A stretch of DNA of 64,000 nucleotides. Origin: Nocardia australiensis. Lineage in GTDB: Bacteria; Actinomycetota; Actinomycetes; Mycobacteriales; Mycobacteriaceae. Position numbers and translations under genes: made by a program. A model generated the notes under the pieces. It made no database searches, was not told the DNA's origin, and saw only the letters and a program-made list of their open reading frames with translations. This document shows positions 51,885 to 64,000 of this stretch, piece by piece (position 1 is the first letter of the stretch; the number at the start of each line of letters is the position of its first letter). The DNA lies in NCBI RefSeq assembly GCF_020733705.1, contig NZ_JAJFZM010000001.1, forward strand, positions 744,001 through 808,000. The letters are read 5' to 3'.

Positions 51885-53147
51885 GTGATATTAACTCCGT
51901 TTGTGCAGATCACGAGAGTTTCTCGGAATCGCCGTCGGCCCGCTTCCCGCGGCATGCTGATGACCTGTCTACTAGTAGGCGCCCTCGCGGCAACCATGGC
52001 CGGCACGGGCACCGCGCACGCGGTGCCGATCTATCCGGTAGCCGATCCGGACCCCTTCTATGCCGCACCACCCGATATCGCCGACAGGCAACCGGGTGAG
52101 GTGCTCGACAGCCGACCGATGCCGACCCCGCTGATATTTCCGGGGACGACCGTCAGGCTCATCAAATTCCGCTCGACCAACTCGAGTGGCGGCCCCATCG
52201 CGGCGACCACCACGGTGCTGACACCGGCCAATCACGCCCCCGGCGGACCGCTGCTTTCCTATCAGCACATCATCAACGCGCTCGGCACGAAATGCGCGGT
52301 ATCCCGGGCGCTCTACAGCGACGATCCGAACATCCAGGTCAGAGAAGCGGTGGTGCTCAACGGGCTGCTGGTACGGGGATGGAGCATCGCCCTGCCCGAT
52401 CATCTCGGACCGACCTTCGCCTACGGCGCAGCGCGACTGGGCGGCCAGATCACCCTGGACGGCATTCGCGCGGTCCGCCAGGTCCCCGAACTCCAGGCAC
52501 ACGACAGCCCGATCGCGATGGCGGGCTATTCCGGGGGCGGCATGGCCACCGCGTGGGCGGCCGCGCTCGCGCCGAGGTACGCACCCGAGCTCGAAATCGT
52601 CGGTGCCGCAACGGGTGGCGTACCCATGAACATGGTGAAAATGCTGGAGGGCGTCGGCCTCGATCCGCATCCCGCATTCGGCCTGCTGATGGCGGCCGGA
52701 TTAGGACTCGAACGGGAATACCCTGATCGATTCCCGATCAGCGACTACCTCAATTCGCGCGGCATGGCGATCAGGCAAACGCTGGCCAACGGCTGCACCA
52801 ACGAGATACTCGCGGCCGGCGCCGGACACGGTATCCGCGATTTCGCCAGCAGTACGTCATTGATCAGCGACCAGACCGCGCGGGGCGTCGTCGAGGAGAA
52901 CAGCCTCGAACTCTTCGACGGAATACCGAAAATCCCCATATTCGAATGGCATTCGCCCAGTGACCCACTCATCCCGATCGACGCCATCCGCACCACCAAC
53001 AATCGATATTGCGCGGCCGGCGTCCGCCTACAGACCGAACTCACCAATTCCCCCGACCACCTCTCGGCCGCCGTCTTCAGCATCCCCTCCGTACTCGCCT
53101 GGCTCACCGCCCGCGCCCAAGGCGAACCCGCCCCGAGTAACTGTTAG
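51885..53147 (+). CDS. Secreted lipase (secretory lipase/LIP family)
   Basis: A 420-aa alpha/beta hydrolase with a signal peptide (an Arg-rich segment, a hydrophobic core LLVGALAATMAG, cleavage probably after AHA) and a mature part starting VPIYPVADPDPFY. The nucleophile elbow is GYSGGG, at about residues 218-223. Later SPSDPLIPI and DHLSA probably supply the acidic residue and histidine. The family hydrolyses extracellular triglycerides or esters. The start codon is GTG 51885, with GTG 51903 and ATG 51954 as alternatives. No start has a convincing ribosome binding site. It is convergent with tuf across a strong stem-loop. Confidence 0.88.
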   Translation: MILTPFVQITRVSRNRRRPASRGMLMTCLLVGALAATMAGTGTAHAVPIYPVADPDPFYAAPPDIADRQPGEVLDSRPMPTPLIFPGTTVRLIKFRSTNSSGGPIAATTTVLTPANHAPGGPLLSYQHIINALGTKCAVSRALYSDDPNIQVREAVVLNGLLVRGWSIALPDHLGPTFAYGAARLGGQITLDGIRAVRQVPELQAHDSPIAMAGYSGGGMATAWAAALAPRYAPELEIVGAATGGVPMNMVKMLEGVGLDPHPAFGLLMAAGLGLEREYPDRFPISDYLNSRGMAIRQTLANGCTNEILAAGAGHGIRDFASSTSLISDQTARGVVEENSLELFDGIPKIPIFEWHSPSDPLIPIDAIRTTNNRYCAAGVRLQTELTNSPDHLSAAVFSIPSVLAWLTARAQGEPAPSNC

Positions 53148-53173
53148 TCGGCGAAGGTCAGCTCGTCTCCCGA

Positions 53174-53217
53174 AACGCAAGCGGCGCCGCTCCTTTCGGA
53201 GCGGCGCCGCTTGTGTT
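53174..53217. terminator. Bidirectional terminator between lipase and tuf
   Basis: A 20-bp stem with a single G-T wobble, centred on GCGGCGCC, encloses a 4-base loop (53194-53197). It lies 27 bp after the lipase stop and 17 bp after the tuf stop. Neither side has a long T-run. Confidence 0.9.
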
Positions 53218-53233
53218 CAGTGATTGGAGAGAA

Positions 53234-54424
53234 TCACTTGATGATCTTCGTGACGCGACCGGCGCCGACGGTGCGGCCACCCTCACGGATCGCGAAACGC
53301 AGGCCCTCGTCCATGGCGACCGGCTGGATCAGCTTGACGGACATCTCGGTGTTGTCACCGGGCATGACCATCTCGGTGCCCTCGGGGAGGGTCACAACGC
53401 CCGTCACGTCAGTCGTACGGAAGTAGAACTGCGGACGGTAGTTGTTGAAGAACGGCGTGTGCCGGCCGCCCTCGTCCTTGGACAGGATGTAGGCCTGGCC
53501 CTCGAACTCGGTGTGCGGGGTGGTGGTGCCCGGCTTCACGACGACCTGGCCACGCTCGACATCTTCACGCTTGATGCCACGAACCAGCAGACCGACGTTG
53601 TCGCCGGCCTGGCCCTGGTCGAGCAGCTTGCGGAACATCTCGATACCGGTGACGGTGGTCTTGGTGCTCTTCTCGCGGATGCCGACGATCTCGACTTCCT
53701 CGTTCACGTTGATGATGCCGCGCTCGACACGACCGGTGACGACGGTGCCACGACCGGTGATCGTGAAAACATCCTCGACCGGCATCAGGAACGGCTTCTC
53801 GGTCTCACGAACCGGGTCCGGGATCGACTCGTCGACCGCGGCCATCAGCTCCAGCACCGAGTTGACCCACTTCTCGTCACCCTCGAGCGCCTTCAGACCG
53901 GAGACCCGCACGACCGGCGCGTCCTCGTCGAACTCCTGCGAAGCCAGCAGCTCGCGGACCTCCATCTCGACGAGCTCGAGGATCTCCTCGTCGTCGACCA
54001 TGTCCGACTTGTTCAGCGCGACCAGGATGTAGGGCACGCCGACCTGACGGGCGAGCAGCACGTGCTCGCGGGTCTGCGGCATCGGGCCGTCGGTGGCAGC
54101 GACCACGAGAATAGCGCCGTCCATCTGCGCCGCACCGGTGATCATGTTCTTGATGTAGTCCGCGTGGCCCGGGGCGTCGACGTGCGCGTAGTGGCGCTTC
54201 TCCGTCTGGTACTCGACGTGGGAGATGTTGATCGTGATACCACGAGCCTTCTCCTCCGGCGCCTTGTCGATCTGATCGAAGGCCGAGGCCTCGTTCAGGT
54301 CCGGGTACTTGTCAGCCAGCACCTTGGTGATCGCTGCAGTCAGCGTGGTCTTGCCGTGGTCGACGTGACCGATGGTGCCGATGTTGACGTGCGGCTTCGT
54401 CCGCTCGAACTTCGCCTTCGCCAC
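53234..54424 (-). CDS. tuf: Elongation factor Tu
   Basis: This 396-aa GTPase delivers aminoacyl-tRNA to the ribosome. The GTP-binding motifs [19 protein letters not shown] and NKSDM are present, as is the C-terminal RTTDVTG and [11 protein letters not shown] region. It is full length and close to actinobacterial EF-Tu. It is the last gene of rpsL-rpsG-fusA-tuf, 138 bp after fusA, and is followed by a strong stem-loop. The ATG is preceded by a GGAGGA-like site. Confidence 0.99.
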   Translation of the reverse strand: MAKAKFERTKPHVNIGTIGHVDHGKTTLTAAITKVLADKYPDLNEASAFDQIDKAPEEKARGITINISHVEYQTEKRHYAHVDAPGHADYIKNMITGAAQMDGAILVVAATDGPMPQTREHVLLARQVGVPYILVALNKSDMVDDEEILELVEMEVRELLASQEFDEDAPVVRVSGLKALEGDEKWVNSVLELMAAVDESIPDPVRETEKPFLMPVEDVFTITGRGTVVTGRVERGIINVNEEVEIVGIREKSTKTTVTGIEMFRKLLDQGQAGDNVGLLVRGIKREDVERGQVVVKPGTTTPHTEFEGQAYILSKDEGGRHTPFFNNYRPQFYFRTTDVTGVVTLPEGTEMVMPGDNTEMSVKLIQPVAMDEGLRFAIREGGRTVGAGRVTKIIK

Positions 54425-54562
54425 TGTGGTGTCCTCCTGGACTTGTTGGTGCGTGCAGTTGCAGCAGTGCGGTTTTTTGGATCATCCCCGCATGCGCGAG
54501 GAATGGGGTCGTACTGACTCCCGGCTGATGGGGGCAGGCTTGCCACCGGCCCCCGATCGGAA

Positions 54563-56665
<2,103 letters not shown>

Positions 56666-56802
56666 GGAAATCTTCCCCGCTCGTAGCTAGATGGGATTTT
56701 CGGGGACGACCCTGTGGTCGTCTCTATGTCAACGCCGGAAGCGGCGGGTAAGTGCCGCGTCCAGCTGTGCCTCCCGACCCAGAACCACGGGTCGGACAGA
56801 CG

Positions 56803-57273
56803 TCACCAGCGGTAGTGCGCGAAGGCCCGGTTCGACTCGGCCATCTTGTGGGTGTCCTCACGGCGCTTCACCGAAGCACCGAGGCCGTTGCTGGCATCGA
56901 GGAGCTCATTGGCCAGACGCTCGACCATGGTCTTCTCGCGGCGAGCGCGGGAGTAGTTGACCAGCCAGCGCAGGGCCAGGGTGTTGGAGCGGCCGGGCCG
57001 CACCTCGACGGGCACCTGGTAGGTGGCGCCACCGACACGGCGGGGCTTCACCTCGAGGGCGGGCTTGACGTTGTCGAGCGCGCGCTTGAGAGTGACGACC
57101 GGGTCGGTGCCGGTCTTCTCGCGCGCCTGCTCCAGCGCGCCGTAGACGATGCGCTCGGCGGTGGACTTCTTGCCGTCCAGCAGGATCTTGTTGACCAGCT
57201 GAGTGACCAGCGGCGACCCGTAAACCGGGTCGTTGATCAGCGGACGCTTGGGTGCGGGGCCCTTGCGTGGCAT
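56803..57273 (-). CDS. rpsG: 30S ribosomal protein S7
   Basis: This 156-aa primary 16S rRNA-binding protein organises the head of the small subunit. It has the canonical start [10 protein letters not shown], then [29 protein letters not shown] and the end [12 protein letters not shown]. It is one base downstream of rpsL, so translation is tightly linked. Confidence 0.99.
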   Translation of the reverse strand: MPRKGPAPKRPLINDPVYGSPLVTQLVNKILLDGKKSTAERIVYGALEQAREKTGTDPVVTLKRALDNVKPALEVKPRRVGGATYQVPVEVRPGRSNTLALRWLVNYSRARREKTMVERLANELLDASNGLGASVKRREDTHKMAESNRAFAHYRW

Positions 57274-57274
57274 A

Positions 57275-57649
57275 TCAGCTCTTCTCCTTCTTGGCGCCGT
57301 AACGGCTGCGGGCCTGCTTGCGGTTCTTCACACCCTGGGTATCGAGCGAGCCACGGATGATCTTGTAGCGCACACCGGGAAGGTCCTTCACACGACCGCC
57401 ACGCACAAGCACCATCGAGTGCTCCTGCAGGTTGTGGCCTTCACCCGGGATGTAGGCCGTGACCTCGACCGCGCTGGTCAGGCGAACGCGCGCGACCTTA
57501 CGCAGCGCGGAGTTCGGCTTCTTCGGGGTCGTGGTGTACACACGAGTGCACACGCCACGGCGCTGTGGGCTCCCCTTGAGGGCCGCGGTCTTGGTCTTGG
57601 TGACCTTGTCGCGACGACCCTTGCGGACCAGCTGGTTGATGGTTGGCAT
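57275..57649 (-). CDS. rpsL: 30S ribosomal protein S12
   Basis: A 124-aa decoding-centre protein, with [12 protein letters not shown] at the start and [10 protein letters not shown] and [13 protein letters not shown] in the conserved loops. The residues commonly altered in streptomycin resistance, Lys43 and Lys88, are both lysine, which is the wild-type state. It is the first gene of rpsL-rpsG-fusA-tuf. Confidence 0.99.
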   Translation of the reverse strand: MPTINQLVRKGRRDKVTKTKTAALKGSPQRRGVCTRVYTTTPKKPNSALRKVARVRLTSAVEVTAYIPGEGHNLQEHSMVLVRGGRVKDLPGVRYKIIRGSLDTQGVKNRKQARSRYGAKKEKS

Positions 57650-57995
57650 AGACCGGCTTTCCTTAATTAGTTAACGCGGTGTCTGGAACTAAATGTCTGT
57701 TTTCAGTTGGCAGCGTTCACGGGCCCCTTCGCGGTCACGCAAGCTATCGCCTCCGGGGCCGTCGTTCACGCTGCGGTCATCGAGCTTTCACCCGCACGCC
57801 CAGCCGCGTTTCTCGCGTCCCGAGGTCGGGCGTGTCGCACGCCTAGCAGGACCGGTTTTCCGGGCACGCTTGGAAGGTCGGCCGCTTTCGCTGGCTTACA
57901 ACTGCGCACGAACTTGCCCGCATGCTTCCGGGCACAGCGGTCCACGATACTCGCGGCCCCGACATGGGGTCAAAGTGGGGTGGAAGCCACCGCTG
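57650..57995 (-). promoter_or_regulatory. rpsL upstream region (346 bp, no gene)
   Basis: This spacer runs between the lipoprotein pair and rpsL. It must hold the ribosomal operon promoter, probably near the A+T-richer stretch 57660-57710, but I cannot place a convincing -10/-35 pair. A small stem-loop (TGCCCG and CGGGCA, 57915-57934) could end the lipoprotein transcript. No tRNA or small RNA is recognisable, and open frames across it look spurious. Confidence 0.5.
57915..57934 (-). terminator. Possible terminator after the DUF3558-like gene pair
   Basis: A 6-bp GC-rich inverted repeat with an 8-base loop, about 60 bp after the stop codon of the second lipoprotein gene. It has no T-run. Confidence 0.3.
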
Positions 57996-58547
57996 CTACC
58001 TGGCCAGATTCAGGGTCAACTCGACCAGCTTCTGCGCCCCGGCGCAGGGATCGGGATGCCCGGAACCAGGACGGTAGTTGATCCACCAGCCGACGATGCC
58101 GGTATCCGCCGCGCTGGCGGTGACACCGCAGGAGTCCGGATCATTGGGCCGTCGCGTCTGTACTGCGCGCTGGCCCTGCACGGTGACGTTTTCGGTGGTG
58201 TAGCCGAGCTTGTCGTTATTGGCCTTCTCGTTGTTCAACGAGCCGACCTCATACCAGTTCAAGGTAACCATGGCCATCCCGCCGGGCGCATCCACCACGT
58301 CCCACATGCACACCGCGCCGTTGAACGACCCCTCCACGTCGGTGGCGTTCCCGACCGCGACGCCGATCTGATCGCTCGAGACCACCTCACATTCGCGCAG
58401 CAATTTATCGAAGTTGGTGTTGATCGAGCTGCCGCTCCCCGCGGGCAGCGCCGAACCGGACACCGTCTTCCCGCAGCCCGCCGTAGCCGCGACCGCGAGC
58501 GCGGCGGCCACGGTCGCCGTGATCCGCACGACCGAACGTCGTTTCAT
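57996..58547 (-). CDS. DUF3558-like lipoprotein
   Basis: A 183-aa secreted lipoprotein of unknown function. The signal peptide MKRRSVVRITATVAAALA leads into the lipobox TAGC, so the mature protein starts at a lipid-modified cysteine. The mature part has conserved cysteines and tryptophans in the DUF3558 arrangement (LLRECEVVSSDQIG, CMWDV, CAGAQKLVELTL). ATG 58547 is chosen because it places a proper signal peptide at the N-terminus. The frame is open further upstream but would overlap the preceding gene. It lies 26 bp downstream of a second lipoprotein of the same type. Confidence 0.83.
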   Translation of the reverse strand: MKRRSVVRITATVAAALAVAATAGCGKTVSGSALPAGSGSSINTNFDKLLRECEVVSSDQIGVAVGNATDVEGSFNGAVCMWDVVDAPGGMAMVTLNWYEVGSLNNEKANNDKLGYTTENVTVQGQRAVQTRRPNDPDSCGVTASAADTGIVGWWINYRPGSGHPDPCAGAQKLVELTLNLAR

Positions 58548-58573
58548 CCTCGATCCCCTCATCGCGGGCGGCT

Positions 58574-59101
58574 TCACTGCAACCTCTGCACGGTCAGTTC
58601 GGCCAGTTTGCGAGTCTTGTCGCACGGATTGCCGGTCGCCCCGAAAAGACCGTAGGACATCGACCATTCGAAGAAATCGTCGTCGAGCTGCACCGCGAGA
58701 TCGCACACCGAACCACTCGGATCCAGCGCCTGGAAACCCTTGCGTCCGCCGACATCGATGGTGTCCGGATTACGTCCGACACTGGACACCCACGCCTTCT
58801 CCCGATCGATCGGGCTGCCCCGGTACGAGGCGAAAGTGACACTCGGCGAGGCGAGTCCAGCCGACTGCCAGTTGCAGCCGACCGAATTCTTGTAAACCTG
58901 CGAGACCCCGTTCAGCCCGGCGATGCCACGCACCTCATCGTCGGTGACGTGACCGCACTCCCCCACGAACGGCCCGAGCGTCGCGACCTTCGGGGGCGGG
59001 CGCAGCGGAGTATCGGAGGACTCGGAGTCGCCGCTGGACCCGCAGGCCGACAACATCAAAGCCAGCGTCATACCGGTGACGATGGCCGACAGAATCCGCA
59101 T
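58574..59101 (-). CDS. DUF3558-like lipoprotein
   Basis: This 175-aa lipoprotein has the signal peptide MRILSAIVTGMTLALM and lipobox LSAC, then a Ser/Asp-rich linker and a DUF3558-type domain (GECGHVTDDEVRGI, GCNWQS, PCDKTRKLAELTVQRL). It is similar in layout to the next gene, with which it probably forms a two-gene operon that arose by tandem duplication. The function is unknown, and such lipoproteins are common in mycolic-acid actinomycetes. Confidence 0.85.
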   Translation of the reverse strand: MRILSAIVTGMTLALMLSACGSSGDSESSDTPLRPPPKVATLGPFVGECGHVTDDEVRGIAGLNGVSQVYKNSVGCNWQSAGLASPSVTFASYRGSPIDREKAWVSSVGRNPDTIDVGGRKGFQALDPSGSVCDLAVQLDDDFFEWSMSYGLFGATGNPCDKTRKLAELTVQRLQ

Positions 59102-59170
59102 GCGATGAACTCTACCGGCGTCGCCGATGGTCCACCCGGCTCCGAACCGGAGCAGCGCCGGTACGGCTAC

Positions 59171-61039
<1,869 letters not shown>

Positions 61040-61082
61040 GTCAACGGCGCGTGAGCCGGGTCAGCGCACTCGGCCACAGCCG

Positions 61083-61106
61083 CGCCAGGTGCGGGCGGGC
61101 CTGGCG
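61083..61106. terminator. Stem-loop between convergent Lrp and quinone oxidoreductase genes
   Basis: CGCCAGG and CCTGGCG form a 7-bp stem around a 10-base loop, 44 bp after the regulator stop. It is well placed as a bidirectional terminator but has no T-run. Confidence 0.4.
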
Positions 61107-61210
61107 ACACCGAACCGGATACGTCAGCCGAATCCAGCTGCCCCGGACACTCTCGTTCGAACCGAACCTCATCGCACGTTGCGTCCAATGCTGCCCGGCT
61201 CCGCCGCGGG

Positions 61211-62185
61211 TCAGCGCAGGGTAACGACGACTTTGCCGGTGGCGGTGCGGTTCTCCAGGGAGGCAACGGCCTCGGCCGCCTGCTCCAGCGGGTACAGCAC
61301 CGGCTCCGGCGGCGCGATCTTGCTGGACGCGAGCAACGGCTCGACCTCGGCCCACTGCTCGGTCAGGTAACCGGGATGGGTCATGACCCACTCGCCCCAG
61401 GCCGCGCCGGTCACCTCGACGTTCTTCAGCAGCAGCCGGTTCACCTTCACCGTCGGGATCTCTCCTGCCGTGAAGCCGACAACCAGCAGTCGGCCCGCCG
61501 AGGCCAACGAGCGAATGCTGTCGGTGAATCGGTCGCCACCCACCGGGTCGAGCACGATGTCGACGCCACGGCCACCGGTCAGCTCCTTGACCGCCGCAAG
61601 CCAGCCATCGGTCAACACCACATCGGTCGCGCCGTTGGCCCGGGCCACCTCGGCCTTCTCTTCGGTACTGACCACGGCGATCACCCGGCCCGCACCGAGC
61701 GCGACGGCCATCCGCAGGGTCGAGGTGCCGATCCCGCCCGCGGCACCGTGCACCAGCACGGTCTCCCCCTCGGCCAGCCTGCCTCGATTACGCAGGCAGA
61801 AATGCACGGTCAGATCGTTGAACAGGATGCCTGCCCCGGCCTCGAGGGAAACGTTGTCCGGCAACCGGAACACCATCTGAGCGGGCGCCACCGCCACTTC
61901 CGCCATGGCATTGCCGAGCAGCGTCAGCGCGACCACCCGATCCCCCGCCTTGACATGCGCGTCCTGCGGCGCCTCCCGGACGATGCCCGCCACCTCGCCA
62001 CCAACCACGAAAGGCAGCTCCGGCTTCATCTGATACAGCCCACGCGACATCAGCACATCGGGAAACGCCACCCCGGCCGCGTGCACATCGATGACCACGC
62101 CCCCTGGATAACCCGCGGGCTCCGGGATTTCAACGATCTCGACCGCTTCGGGCCCTTCCAACTTGCTGACCTGAGCTGCACGCAT
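61211..62185 (-). CDS. NADPH:quinone oxidoreductase (zinc-independent MDR family)
   Basis: A 324-aa medium-chain dehydrogenase/reductase of the quinone oxidoreductase type. The N-terminal GroES-like domain has HAAGVAFPDVLMSRGLY and GGEVAGIV. The Rossmann domain has VHGAAGGIGTS and DIVLDPVGGD. The catalytic zinc ligands of alcohol dehydrogenases are absent, as expected. It probably reduces quinones or enones with NADPH. It is convergent with the Lrp gene, and its start is 150 bp from the divergent EspC-like gene. Confidence 0.9.
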   Translation of the reverse strand: MRAAQVSKLEGPEAVEIVEIPEPAGYPGGVVIDVHAAGVAFPDVLMSRGLYQMKPELPFVVGGEVAGIVREAPQDAHVKAGDRVVALTLLGNAMAEVAVAPAQMVFRLPDNVSLEAGAGILFNDLTVHFCLRNRGRLAEGETVLVHGAAGGIGTSTLRMAVALGAGRVIAVVSTEEKAEVARANGATDVVLTDGWLAAVKELTGGRGVDIVLDPVGGDRFTDSIRSLASAGRLLVVGFTAGEIPTVKVNRLLLKNVEVTGAAWGEWVMTHPGYLTEQWAEVEPLLASSKIAPPEPVLYPLEQAAEAVASLENRTATGKVVVTLR

Positions 62186-62335
62186 ATGCCGACCTCTCTG
62201 TCCACTCGCCGGCGCGGTATCCGTCGACGACGTTGTGGTCCAACCTAATCGCCGCTCGGCGGGACCTGTCCAAACGGCCCCGTTTTGCTATGCTGGCCGC
62301 GACTTCAAGGTCGGGCGGGAAGGGGGATTCCTACT

Positions 62336-62632
62336 ATGCAGGTCGATCCAGGGGCGCTGCAATCGTTCGCACAGAACCTCGGCACCGAGGCGGGCGCGGT
62401 TACGCAGCTCAATGCGGGCGAAGGCTTCGGCGTCGCGAGCAACGCGCTATCGGGCACCGAGTTCGGTGGCGCCGTCACCCAAGCCACGGACGTGGTCGAT
62501 CGCTGTCTGAAGCGGATCGGTGAACGTCTCACCACGGTCGCCGAGAATATGCACAATTCGGCCAACGCTTACGAGTTGACCGAGGAAGACTTCGCGACCA
62601 AGCTCCGCACGATCGGACTGGGGGTGCCATGA
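62336..62632 (+). CDS. EspC-like type VII secretion-associated protein
   Basis: A 98-aa protein resembling the EspC/DUF2580 family of small ESX substrates: an acidic helical hairpin starting MQVDPGALQSFAQNL, with a central linker (NALSGTEFGGAV) and a second helix (RIGERLTTVAENMHNSA) leading to a YELTEEDF end. The YxxxE/D-type end fits a type VII secretion signal (Y-E-L-T-E). The start is ATG 62336, with GGGGGA upstream. Its stop overlaps the next start (ATGA), so the two proteins are made, and perhaps secreted, as a pair. Confidence 0.82.
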   Translation: MQVDPGALQSFAQNLGTEAGAVTQLNAGEGFGVASNALSGTEFGGAVTQATDVVDRCLKRIGERLTTVAENMHNSANAYELTEEDFATKLRTIGLGVP

Positions 62633-63780
62633 CCCTCACCGTTCCCGACGTCGAAAAGTGGGAGCCCGACCACCTGACCTCCGCGGGAACCCAGGCGAAG
62701 ACGATCTCTGCCAACCTCGACACCGCCGTGGCAGGCGGTAGCGACAAAACCCGCGGACTGAACTGGTCCGGCACCGCAGGCAACGCGGCGAATACCAGGA
62801 TGGACACCGAAAAAACGCGTGCTTCCACCGTCAGCGCGGCATTGCTCGAACTACAGACCGCGTTCACCTCCCAGGTGGAGAACCTGAAGAACGCCAAGAG
62901 CAAGGTGCTGTCCCTACGTGACCTGGCCACCAATCCCGCCAGTACAGCGGCAGGTACCGAACCCGCCCCCGGCTTCAAGGTCGAGGCCAACGGCACCGTC
63001 ACCGCCGACGACAGAATCGCCAAAATCACCGCCCTGATGAATGGGCAGCAAAAGGTCGACGAATCCCTGCGCATTCAACGCGAGGCCGCGCAATGGCAGG
63101 TCGACATCACCAACGCACTCCAGCAAGCGGAAGGCGTTGCGACACAAGCACAAACGCAGGTAACCCAAGCCGTCGCCAAACTCCGAGCCGCCTACGACGG
63201 CCTCGGCGACCCGAAATCCGGCACCGCACCGGCCGCAACACCCACCACGCCGGCCAGCACCCCGGCCGCGAATTCACCGAGCTCATCGGGCGTCTCGAAT
63301 TCATCGAGCAATTCAAGTCACGTGACCGGCAACCACAACAACAGCTTCTCCGGATCGTCCTCGGGGACACCGCATTCCAGTGGTTCGAGCTCGGGAGGCC
63401 CGAGCGGGCCGATGCCAACCGGCGATAAAGCGAAATGGATCCAAGAGGCGCTGAAGGTGCTGAAGGACATGGGCTACGACACCAGCGATCCGAATCTGGT
63501 GGCCGATATCTCGACGATTATCGAGAAGGAGTCCGGCGATAATCCGCACGCGTTCAACGGCTGGGACTCCAATGCCGCGGCGGGCACCCCGTCAAAAGGC
63601 TTGATGCAGACAATCGACTCGACCTTCAACGCGCATAAGGCGCCTGGGCACGACGACGTCTGGAATCCCGTGGACAATATCGTAGCGGGCGTGCGGTATG
63701 CCACCGATCGTTACGGTTCCGTTCACGATGTTCCCGGGTTGGTCGCTATGCGATCGGGCGGACCGTACCAGGGCTACTAA
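62629..63780 (+). CDS. WXG-domain protein with C-terminal lytic transglycosylase
   Basis: A 383-aa probable secreted cell-wall enzyme. Residues 1 to about 190 are helical with a WSG turn at 46-48, in the WXG100 style. Residues about 195-265 are a Ser/Thr/Pro/Asn/Gly-rich linker. The C-terminus is a soluble lytic transglycosylase-like domain: the catalytic Glu is probably Glu301 (EKESG), followed by SKGLMQTIDSTF and PVDNIVAGVRYATDRYG. It has no classical signal peptide, consistent with export through a type VII system along with the coupled EspC-like partner. It would cleave peptidoglycan glycan strands. Confidence 0.88.
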   Translation: MTLTVPDVEKWEPDHLTSAGTQAKTISANLDTAVAGGSDKTRGLNWSGTAGNAANTRMDTEKTRASTVSAALLELQTAFTSQVENLKNAKSKVLSLRDLATNPASTAAGTEPAPGFKVEANGTVTADDRIAKITALMNGQQKVDESLRIQREAAQWQVDITNALQQAEGVATQAQTQVTQAVAKLRAAYDGLGDPKSGTAPAATPTTPASTPAANSPSSSGVSNSSSNSSHVTGNHNNSFSGSSSGTPHSSGSSSGGPSGPMPTGDKAKWIQEALKVLKDMGYDTSDPNLVADISTIIEKESGDNPHAFNGWDSNAAAGTPSKGLMQTIDSTFNAHKAPGHDDVWNPVDNIVAGVRYATDRYGSVHDVPGLVAMRSGGPYQGY

Positions 63781-63843
63781 CCTTCCGGACTGCTACGAGC
63801 GAATGTTCGCGAGGAGTGCCCGATTATCGAATCATCAACTTCA

Positions 63844-64000
63844 TTAGCCAGGTGCGTGTATTTGGTTGATCGCGACCAGGCGCCCATCCGGGCCGATACC
63901 GTGCAGGGCGGCGACGTCGCGTTCGGTCCATGCAGGTGGTCAGGTCTGCCTGGCGCTGGATGCCGGCTGCGACGAGGGCTCATTCCGCGGGCTTTCCGAG
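63844..64000 (-). pseudogene. Broken helix-hairpin-helix DNA-binding protein gene (5' part outside window)
   Basis: Read on the minus strand, the edge frame gives LGKPAE-stop-ALVAAGIQRQADLTT. A frame change of four extra bases (TGCA) then leads to WTERDVAALHGIGP, the hallmark of small helix-hairpin-helix proteins, ending at TAA (63844-63846). The family usually reads continuously through RAL-AAGI-DLT-ALHGxGP, so both an in-frame TGA (CGA to TGA is a simple explanation) and a frameshift have broken the gene. The end (DGRLVAINQIHAPG) is also atypical. Confidence 0.6.

Overview
The window looks like a chromosomal segment of a high-GC, mycolic-acid-type actinomycete, most probably Nocardia or a close relative. 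The evidence is very high GC, the actinobacterial rpsL-rpsG-fusA-tuf string, a mycofactocin locus, an EspC/WXG pair of the type VII secretion kind, tandem DUF3558-type lipoproteins, and a KstR-type operator in front of a kshB-like gene. The genus is inferred from gene content only.

Positions 1-38893 (minus strand) hold two giant, translationally coupled non-ribosomal peptide synthetase (NRPS) genes. The first (20912-38893, 5993 aa) carries a starter-type condensation domain, five full modules and a final unpaired condensation domain. The second starts inside the stop codon of the first (TGATG) and runs off the left edge after at least 6970 aa. Together they show 12 condensation, 12 adenylation and 11 carrier domains, with no epimerase and no thioesterase in view. 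Adenylation signatures read by eye predict a Ser/Thr-rich product: Ser at modules 1, 3 and 10, Thr at module 4, Ser-like at module 6. The subunit break falls between C and A of module 6, and both facing ends carry a similar truncated adenylation-like segment. Modules 6-8 and 10-12 look like repeats of one block.

Positions 39354-45890 hold a GAF/winged-helix regulator and a reduced mycofactocin locus, all on the minus strand: mftA, a fused mftB-mftC, mftF and mftG. MftD, MftE and MftR are not present here. A 29-bp element (TCATCCACT-N12-CAGAATTC) occurs upstream of both mftA and mftF, and the mftBC-mftF spacer is full of inverted repeats. This fits two transcription units.

Positions 46077-53147 hold a TetR regulator, a kshB-type ferredoxin reductase behind a textbook KstR box, an AlkD-type DNA repair protein, a glutamate racemase-like protein, an FAD-dependent ferredoxin reductase, an SPW-repeat membrane protein coupled to a second TetR regulator, and a secreted lipase. 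A long stem-loop separates the lipase from the translation operon (rpsL, rpsG, fusA, tuf; 53234-57649, minus strand).

Positions 57650-64000 hold two DUF3558-like lipoproteins, hppD with a divergent Lrp/AsnC regulator (tyrosine catabolism), a quinone oxidoreductase, an EspC-like/WXG-transglycosylase pair, and a broken helix-hairpin-helix gene at the right edge.
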